Positions 57,100-64,000 of a stretch of DNA of 64,000 nucleotides are shown one piece after another. Position numbers and translations under genes: made by a program. Position 1 is the first letter of the stretch, and every line of letters starts with the position of its first letter. The stretch is from Chrysopilus asiliformis (taxonomy: Eukaryota > Arthropoda > Insecta > Diptera > Rhagionidae), in assembly GCA_964034945.1 (NCBI GenBank), contig OZ035962.1, positions 12,653,888-12,717,887 on the forward strand, written 5' to 3'. A model generated the notes under the pieces. That model was not told the DNA's origin, made no database searches, and saw only the letters and a list, made by a program, of their open reading frames with translations.

Positions 57100-58548
57100 A
57101 ATTTCAAATATATGTAGAAAAAAAATGAAGCCATCAAGGGCTTTAAAAACCAGTTTAGTTAGTAATAAACACAGTTACAGCTAAAATGTATCACGAAATT
57201 GATAGAGGAATGTAATCAATATGTTAATGAATTTCAGTTCATTACCTTTTTACGGAAAATCAGTCAGTTTTTGTTTCTCTGAGGTTTGTAATAAGTATCA
57301 CGAAGAAAATTTTTATTTAGTCGTAAAATGCTTTGGCTTTTATTTTTTTTATTTTTTCAAGAAAATGTCAAAGGTATTAAAATTTTGTATTCGAAGTTAT
57401 TAAATGATAGAAGAGTTTCGGTATTTGAGTTTGGGCAGAACGAATAGTTTGAATATTTTATTTTAACAACAATTTTAATTAAAATAATTTCCGTAATTTA
57501 CATATTAGAAATTAATTAATTTTTTTTTTGAATTTTGGTACAAAAATATCTGATGTGAGCACACATGACTTTCCTTTGCAATCGGACCTATTCTAGAATC
57601 CAAAGTAGCGCTAAGTTTGTTCGATTTCCCTCGATTGAATCCTCTGCGTTTGACTTCTTCTCCATTGCGTATGGCCAATCCAAGAAACCACAGCGTGGAG
57701 AATTCGTTGCATCTTTTTTACCTTCAAAATTTACAAAATAACTAGCAAATAAAACATATAAAACAATCAGCTGGTCTTTGACAATACGTCGCCGTGCGAT
57801 TGAAAATTGAGTTTCTGATCAAGTTTCAGAATATGAATTGAGTGGCAAATCGAATCGACTGAGTTTGAGTCGGTCACCGTCGCATTGGAAAGTAAAAATC
57901 TGTTAAAAATAGCTAATGGTTTTATGATTTTTACAATTTGTATATTAGTTGGAAAATCAACACATGTTTTAGCATTAATGTATCTTTCTAAATCCATATC
58001 TGGTCCAAAATTGACACAAGAAATTCAGCTAATGTGGACTTAAACTGACATAATCATTTATGAGCAAATTTTTGACCTTCACATCTTGAAATATTGTGGT
58101 TTTATCGAAAAATAGGTCAAACGACATTTGTTGTCGCTAATTTCATTAAACATCCATTAAAACGTTTTATAACCTATTAGGAAGCGACATCTCTAATTGA
58201 TTTTTAATAGTTTCGAGATTTTGGTTATCGTTAAATTGCAAACATCAGTCACAGAAATTTACTTTAATTCTACACTCTTTGCAATTCACTAGCATAATAA
58301 TCTATATGTTTACTTGAAGTGTTGTAGGATAGTATGTTCTATGGTAAATAGCAGTTTATTTGTTAATATAAATCAAACTAAATTCACTGTCAAAGAAATA
58401 ACATTTGTAGTAGGTATACATAATTGATTTTTAGTTACGGCTCAAAAGGAGAAACCATTGCGAAAATTTGATATTTTTATATTCTTTTAATGTATGTTTC
58501 AAATTAATTTAACTATCTATGCACTGTTAAAAATTTAAAGATTTATAT
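57100..58548. other. ELOVL6 intron 2, small repeat pieces only
   Basis: 57545-57585 is a further end fragment of the TTACCGTTATCG family (CTGATGTGAGCACACATGAC). It runs straight into 57590-57660, a relative of the MITE at 25911-26037. No gene. Confidence 0.5.
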
Positions 58549-58765
58549 TAATAAATTTTTGTTTATCAAAACCTCTTACACCAAATTAATATATAACCCG
58601 CATTTTTTTTATCCACATTTGGTGAAAAATGTCACAACAATATCAACAATATTTGGTGTCAAATATTTATTAAGTTTTTACATTTGATATCAAATATCGA
58701 TAAAAACATGCAAGTTGATACAAATTTGGTATAAAAGATCTTGATAAACAAAAATTTATTCGTAT
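58549..58765. mobile_element. MITE with AATAAATTTTTGTTTATCAA ends
   Basis: The left end AATAAATTTTTGTTTATCAA and its inverted copy at the right continue similar up to ACCAAATT, about 38 bases. The interior is rich in AATATTTGGTGTCAAATA-type words. No clear duplication. Confidence 0.75.
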
Positions 58766-58899
58766 AAGCAGACACATTATTAATCAGTGTGTCGTTCTTG
58801 TTACTTCTTACGCTTGTTGCACGCGGATGTGACTTATAGGTCTAAATCTTTAGACCCGATTGCGTAAATTGCTGCATTTTTAAATCGCAGAGAACAAAC

Positions 58900-59155
58900 C
58901 TTATGTGCCAGTGCTTTTCGATGCTATTTGGTAACGGTTTACACTACGACACAAGAGTCAGACATTTGTTACTGAAAAACGCCCGAACTCGATTTTTTTA
59001 TATAAAACTGTTCGAATAAATTTAAATTTTGACAACTTTAGCTAACTGATTTTTCCCTGCGATAGATGCATAAAATTCGCGGAACAAATTCTGAATAAAA
59101 TTTGCGGAGAAATTCAATTAAAAATCACAAGTGTAAACGAGGCCTTATACGAGTA
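58900..59155 (+). repeat. Dispersed repeat, sister of 35330-35620
   Basis: TTTACACTACGACACAAGAG, GAAAAACGCCCGAACTCGAT and ATTCGCGG..AAATTC..TGTAAACGAGGCC are in the same order as in the sister copy. Confidence 0.6.
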
Positions 59156-60164
59156 GCCTTAAATATCAGTTCTAATGATGGACGTTTAAAAAAACCCCAA
59201 TTTCACACAGTGAAAAATTAAAAAGAAAATGTGAAACGCACGCTTTAGCAACATTTTAAGTAAGTGGTTTCTCTGAAAAAAAAATTTCCAAGACCAAAAA
59301 ATCACTTAATACCCAGAAATCTTACCTACCCGTCGGATAATTTGAACAAAAACCTTCTATCGATATCACCAATTAACAATATTGAAATTGTGACGTCAAA
59401 AGTCGTCACATAAGTTTCCAAAGTCCGATTAAATATTCAAAACAAACTCGTCCTATCAGACAACCAATTCACACTTCGATTTTGTTGTGTTTCAGCGAAG
59501 GATGGTGTGTGGAAAAATGAAACGAACCCAAAAATAGTTGTAATTTGAGTGAATCCCTTTTGACTCCCATCTATGATTCATAAGGAGGGATCTCTCGAAA
59601 ATGATTTCATTTCGAATAATCGTTATGGTCTGGTGAGCTCTGGCTTTCATTTAGCATTGACCTTGCTCCTGCCTGTATTTTGGATGGTTGGAAATTCTGA
59701 AGAAGTCCTCATTCATCATAGATTCCTACGAGTATAAAACATCACATCACGAAGTGACAATTCTATGAATAAAAAATACAAAATATATGTTGAGGGTGTT
59801 ATGTGTTATATATGATAGTTTTTAGAAATTCTTGATCCAAACGATACGTAGATGAACTTGGAAATGAACATTTACACGTGTCAGCTATTAACCGAATAGG
59901 TAGACAAAATCGCTTTTTTAGTCTAAGTCGTGGCTGAAATTATTCTAAGTGCGTGTAACTCGACCGGTCTGTTAAATTCCCTGGATTAAAAATCTATTTG
60001 ATCTCAATTTATTTGGCACGTTACACGTCTTTACGCCTTCTGGGCTTTCTAACTATTTTCTCAATTTCTTCTGTGAAGCTGTAGACAGAAGTGTTGCTTG
60101 AGGGTTTAATATTTGCTTGGAATTTGCAGACGTGGGCTAATTTTTGTCTTTGCGAACCCCCAAT
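59156..60164. other. ELOVL6 intron 2, nothing recognised
   Basis: No gene or element found. Confidence 0.4.
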
Positions 60165-60310
60165 TTTTACTTTCCTCTGCTATAGAAGGAAAGTATTGTA
60201 TTCATGACAGAAACCGACTTGAGAACGGGGTAGATAGAAATTTTCTGGCCAGTACGAAATCCATTTCTGGAGAAATTATGAGGATGTCCATGCATCTGTT
60301 TGTGATAGTT
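60165..60310 (+). repeat. Repeat fragment related to 31190-31310 (inverted)
   Basis: ACTTTCCTCTGCTATAGAAG, AAAGTATTGTATTCATGACA and GATAGAAATTTTCTGGCCAG mirror the right end of 30890-31310. Confidence 0.6.
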
Positions 60311-60462
60311 TAAGTAAATGAAACACTCGGATTATTGGAGAAGCCTTTAATGACGTCCTTCCAGTTCAAAAGCAGAGGTGAGAGAGAAAGATAAATGACA
60401 GAGGAAACGATCGGCAAGAATGATGGGATTGCCAGATGCACATAACTTCAACGGGTGCCGGT

Positions 60463-60960
60463 CAATTTATCGTAAACAATTTATCGTGAACAATTTATCG
60501 TGAACAATTTATCGTAGAACAATTTATCGTAAGAACAATTTATCGTAAGAACAATTTATCGTAGGAACAATTTATCGTAACGAAGATTATCGTGATGGGT
60601 TGGGCCGGGTGAGTGGGTGAGTGTGGTGTGGGGAGGGGGGAGGGGGGAGGGGGGAGTGGGGAAGGGGAAGGGGAAGGGGTAGGTGGGATGGGGAAAAGGG
60701 GGGAAGGGGATAAATTATCGATGTTTCGTCACACACACACACATGCATATATATATATATATATAACGTAAACATTTTGTCGTAAGGAATATTATTTTTA
60801 CAAATTCGGGCGCCCGAATTTGTAAAAATAATATTCCTTACGACAAAATGTTTACGATAAATTGTCTTACGATAAATTGTCTTACGATAAATTGTTTTAC
60901 GATAAATTGTTTTACGATAGATTGTTCTTACGATAAATTGTTTTACGATAAATTGTTCAC
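60463..60960. repeat. Compound inverted repeat: two CAATTTATCGTA arrays around a perfect palindrome
   Basis: About eight units of CAATTTATCGTAAGAA (13-16 bp) at 60463-60580 face about seven reversed units at 60853-60960. Between them, 60767-60856 is a perfect 90-bp palindrome with 45-base arms and no loop, centred on GGGCGCCC. Left of it are a G-rich run (60618-60710), (CA)n and (TA)n. No coding capacity. Confidence 0.9.
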
Positions 60961-61039
60961 GAATCAACTTCAACAGTTTGTTTGTCTTTCCGAGCATCTG
61001 TTTGTCGGTCCTTCCGATTTACATATCCTAAATAACATA

Positions 61040-61690
61040 TCCTAAGCGTTGAGCTAGCGACTTGAATTTTTTGGAAAATGAGTTTTACGAAAATCGTAGC
61101 TTTCATTCAACTTCTGGAAAAATAACGTTGGCTTTTGGAAAAAAAACGTTATAACGGGGACCTCCCATACGATTTTTTTTTTTTTAAAAATACAGTTTAT
61201 TGAACATTTCTCGAAACCTATGCGCTTTTGGGAGAGACTGAATATAAACAAAATTTAAAGGATATAAAATTTTCTGCATTTTTTTCCTTTAACGACTTTT
61301 ACGTATCTATAACGGTTCTCAAGATATTTAAAAAAAAAAGTTTTTTGAAAATTTCTTGAAAACGACGCGCTTTTATGAAAAATGCATTTAATTTAATTTA
61401 AAGGATATAAAATTTTCTACGGTTTTTAAGTTAATTGTTTTCAAAAATTTTTGGAAACTATGCGCTTTTGAGAAAAAATTCATATCGGTTTTTAGGTCCG
61501 TTTAACGGATTTTAGGTTCGTTTAACGGTTTTCAAGTCCGTTTAACGGTTTTTAAGTCCGTTTAACGGTTTTTAGGTATCTCTAACGGGTCTCGAGATAT
61601 TTAAAAATATTATTTTTTACATATTTTTTCTGAAACTAAATATTGCAAAGGAAAATTTTGTGTTGCTCACAACTGATATTTTTTGGGGTA
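61040..61690. repeat. AT-rich repeat with AACGGTTTTTAGGTCCGTTT minisatellite
   Basis: TGCGCTTTTG phrases recur every 100-150 bp. At about 61486-61590 the 20-bp unit TTTTTAGGTCCGTTTAACGG is repeated about five times with small changes. Related in style to the TTACCGTTATCG family (shares TCGAGATATTTAAAAA). Confidence 0.65.
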
Positions 61691-61968
61691 ATTCCGAGCA
61701 GTACTAAAATATTAGATGTGAATTTCTAAAAGAAATTCATATGTTGTGCACATGAGTTTTTATTCTTGGTTCGTTGCCTATGCCGAAAAGAATTCAAACT
61801 GTTAAGAGGAAATGTTCAATTTGGCATTTTCTACTTGTGGTTTTTATGATGATAGCAGATTTTCAGTTCGAATTCACCATGCGAGTAATCTGCTGGCAGA
61901 AAATTAATTTTTTTTCTTCAAACTAACAATTCAATGAAATTGATATTGAATTGTAAGACTTTTAAGTA

Positions 61969-63261
61969 ACACATGGATCAATAAGTCCCGAGACTAACCC
62001 AGAGATGACGCTCGTAGTAAACCAGTAACCACGTCTTTCTAGAGTACTAACCTTTGCTTGAAACGTGTCAAAATTTTAAGTCGATCGGACCAGAAACAGC
62101 TGAGTTATCGAGGTTGGAGTAAAGTCGTTTTGTAGTTTGTTTAAAAAATGGAAAAAACCGAGTTTCGTGTTCTGATAAAACATTGTTTTTTAATGGGTAA
62201 AAACACCGTGCAAGCGAAACAATGGATTGAAAAATGTTACCCGGACTCTTGTCCATCAAAAGCATCGATTTGTCGGTGGTTTGCCGAGTTTAAACGTGGT
62301 CGTACCGACACAAATGACGCGGAACGCTCGGGTAGACCTGTGGAAGCCGTTACACCGGAAAATGTGAGTGAAGTGACAAAAATTATAATGAAAGATCGTA
62401 AAGTGAAGCTCCGTGAGATTGCTGAGATAACACAGATATCATATGGAAGTGCATTTACTATCCTTCATGAAAAATTGAGCATGAAAAAGGTTTTTTCCAA
62501 GTGGGTGCCGCGATTGCTTTCGATGGAACAAAAACAGCAACGAGTCGATGATTCAGAAAGCTGTTTATCGCTATTTACTCGCAATAAAAAAGATTTCTTG
62601 CGTCGTTACGTGTCCATGGACGAAACATGGATACATCACTACACTCCAGAGTCGAAGCGGCAGTCATCTGAGTGGCGCACAGCTGGCGAAAGCCGTCCGA
62701 AGCGTCCGAAAACGCAGCAGTCAGCTGGCAAAGTCATGGCGTCAGTTTTTTGGGATACGCATGGCGTGATTTTCATTGACTACCTCGAAAAAGGTAAATC
62801 GATCAACAGTGATTATTATATTGACTTGCTGGTGCGTTTGAAGGAGGAAATCGCAAAAAAACGACCGCACATGCAGAGAAAAAAAATCCTTTTTCACCAA
62901 GACAATGCACCCTGCCACAAGTCGATGAAAACAATGGCAAAATTGAACGAATTGGGCTTTCATCTGCTTCCCCACCCCCCATACTCGCCAGATTTAGCCC
63001 CCAGTGACTACTGGCTCTTTGCTGATCTTAAAAAAATGCTCCAGGGAAAAAGATTTGGCTCAAATGAGGAGGTCATCGCTGAAACTGAAGCTTATTTTGA
63101 AGCGAAAGATAATTTTTTTTATAAACATGGTATTGAAAAATTGGAAAAGCGTTGGAACGATTGTATCACCCTAAAAGGTGATTATATTGATGAATAAAAA
63201 AAAATTTGGCAAAAAAAATGTTGTTTTCATTGTTAGTCTCGGGACTTATTGATCCATGTGT
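61969..63261 (+). mobile_element. Complete irritans-type mariner element (1293 bp)
   Basis: Perfect 30-bp terminal inverted repeats beginning ACACATGGATCAATAAGTCC, flanked by TA at 61967-61968 and 63262-63263. It holds one uninterrupted transposase frame. The length and the ATAAGTCCC core in the terminus match the irritans group (Himar1-like). It lies in the sense direction in ELOVL6 intron 2, only 103 bp before exon 3. Perfect terminal repeats and an intact frame point to recent insertion. Confidence 0.97.
62148..63197 (+). CDS. Mariner transposase, irritans subfamily, apparently intact (349 aa)
   Basis: A DDE/D-type transposase that binds the mariner termini and moves the element by cut and paste into TA. 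Residues 1-110 carry the paired helix-turn-helix DNA-binding region (MEKTEFRVLIKHCFLMGKNT, ERSGRP). The linker reads WVPRLL (119-124), where relatives have WVPHEL or WVPREL. The catalytic triad is D158 (SMDETW), D252 (HQDNAPCH) and D287 (YSPDLAPSD), with 34 residues between the last two: the D,D34D mariner signature. The length equals the family norm (about 345-350). The start is the first ATG, in AAAATGG, 179 bases after the left end. No stop or frameshift is visible. It is similar to Himar1 over its whole length. The changed linker residue could affect activity. Confidence 0.97.
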   Translation: MEKTEFRVLIKHCFLMGKNTVQAKQWIEKCYPDSCPSKASICRWFAEFKRGRTDTNDAERSGRPVEAVTPENVSEVTKIIMKDRKVKLREIAEITQISYGSAFTILHEKLSMKKVFSKWVPRLLSMEQKQQRVDDSESCLSLFTRNKKDFLRRYVSMDETWIHHYTPESKRQSSEWRTAGESRPKRPKTQQSAGKVMASVFWDTHGVIFIDYLEKGKSINSDYYIDLLVRLKEEIAKKRPHMQRKKILFHQDNAPCHKSMKTMAKLNELGFHLLPHPPYSPDLAPSDYWLFADLKKMLQGKRFGSNEEVIAETEAYFEAKDNFFYKHGIEKLEKRWNDCITLKGDYIDE

Positions 63262-63364
63262 TACTGCTAATTCCAAATCATTTAAGATTATTTTACACTA
63301 ATTTTACTACAAAATCAATTTGATTAATAAACAATATTAATGGATTTTTTTTCGTGATTTTCAG

Positions 63365-64000
63365 TTTCATTGAGCAAGATCGTGTGAGCGGTTTCTGGAC
63401 ATGGCTGTTCGTTCTCTCGAAATTACCGGAATTGGGTGATACGCTGTTTATAGTGCTACGTAAGCAACCGCTTATCTTTCTTCACTGGTATCATCATATC
63501 ACCGTGTTAATTTATTCATGGTTCTCGTATACTGAGTATACAGCATCCGCTAGATGGTTTATCGTTATGAATTACTGCGTGCATTCAGTCATGTATTCGT
63601 ATTATGCACTTAAAGCAGCCAGATTTAATCCGCCACGATTTATTGCAATGGTTATCACATCATTGCAATTAACACAAATGATTGTTGGCTGTGCGATTAA
63701 TATTTGGGCACATGGATTCTTAAAAACGGCTGGCCGTTCATCGTGTAACATTTCACCAACGAATATTAAATTATCGATTGCCATGTACTTTAGCTACTTT
63801 GTATTATTTGCGAGATTTTTCCACAAAACATATTTAACACCAAACGCTAGAAAGGGTAAGAAAATTGCAGCTAAATCAACATCAGGAATGCAAGGAAACT
63901 CATCAACATTAACATCATCAACGTCAACAGCATCTACCTCGAAATTATTGTTGAACAACCATACCAATGATCAGCTAGCACAAAATAATAAACTCAAAGC
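63365..64000 (+). CDS. Baldspot: ELOVL6-type elongase, exon 3 (residues 104 onward, cut by window end)
   Basis: Holds the catalytic core. After FIEQDRV.GFWTWLFVLSK comes KLPELGDT, then the histidine box HWYHH (residues 144-148, HxxHH), needed for elongase activity. NYCVHSVMYSYYALKAARF and further membrane segments (SLQLTQMIVGCAINIW; SIAMYFSYFVLFARFF) follow. All match Baldspot/ELOVL6. The acceptor is TGATTTTCAG. After residue 270 or so the frame enters a Ser/Thr-rich, Lys/Asn-containing tail (NSSTLTSSTSTASTS) that varies in the family. The stop codon and any ER-retrieval signal lie beyond the window. The tail could be the last exon or be followed by another intron. Confidence 0.96.

Larger units (their letters stand above)
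15878..64000 (+). other. Baldspot: ELOVL6/Baldspot transcription unit (partial, runs off the right edge)
   Basis: Three coding exons are in the window, joined by introns of 25,202 and 21,974 bases. Each junction splits a codon after two bases (AG|A for Arg58, AG|T for Ser104), so the frame runs through. The gene covers at least 48 kb here, and the 3' end of the coding region lies outside. The introns carry nearly all the transposons listed below. The possible internal promoter at 30379 lies in intron 1. Confidence 0.9.

Noticed and set aside
60587..60997. 136-codon minus-strand frame with YRKTI repeats and a Pro-rich tail
   Set aside because: Arises from the CAATTTATCGTA arrays, the palindrome and the G-rich run.

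Overview
This is an AT-rich stretch of an insect nuclear genome. Three conserved animal genes with short spliced exons lie in a large amount of transposon-derived non-coding DNA. The G-alpha-f gene, an ELOVL6/Baldspot gene and several INE-1/DINE-1-like elements with (GTCY)n tracts fit a fly or midge (Diptera) with a fairly large, repeat-rich genome. The order is an inference and I cannot name a species.

Layout. Positions 640-1543 (minus strand) hold a complete coatomer zeta gene in four coding exons. About 9.8 kb of intergenic DNA follows, with several non-autonomous DNA transposons. Positions 11378-13951 (plus) hold a complete six-exon G protein alpha subunit of the Gf type, with a 0.55 kb INE-1-like insertion in its third intron. 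From 15878 to the right edge (plus) runs the 5' part of an ELOVL6/Baldspot-type fatty-acid elongase: exon 1 at 15878-16050, exon 2 at 41253-41390 and exon 3 from 63365 past the window end. The two introns are about 25 kb and 22 kb.

Those introns hold most of the repeats. There is one apparently intact irritans-type mariner (61969-63261) with a full-length transposase, perfect 30-bp inverted repeats and a TA duplication. There are hAT-type relics with readable 8-bp duplications, and many short palindromic MITEs with TTA/TAA or TA duplications. An INE-1/DINE-1-like family appears in at least six copies, and a 'TTACCGTTATCG' family in many fragments. A degraded non-LTR retrotransposon 3' end and a tRNA-derived SINE-like piece are also present.

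The three genes have unrelated housekeeping or signalling roles (COPI vesicle coat, G-protein signalling, C16-to-C18 fatty-acid elongation) and do not form a pathway or operon. No bacterial, viral or CRISPR content was seen. The least ordinary observations are ORF-less TA-flanked elements built from a repeated motif that is also their terminus (8327-8660, 19168-20834, 49150-50102), a spacer-free 90-bp perfect palindrome flanked by inverted 15-16-bp arrays (60463-60960), and a TATA box followed by a strong splice donor deep in ELOVL6 intron 1 (30379-30457).
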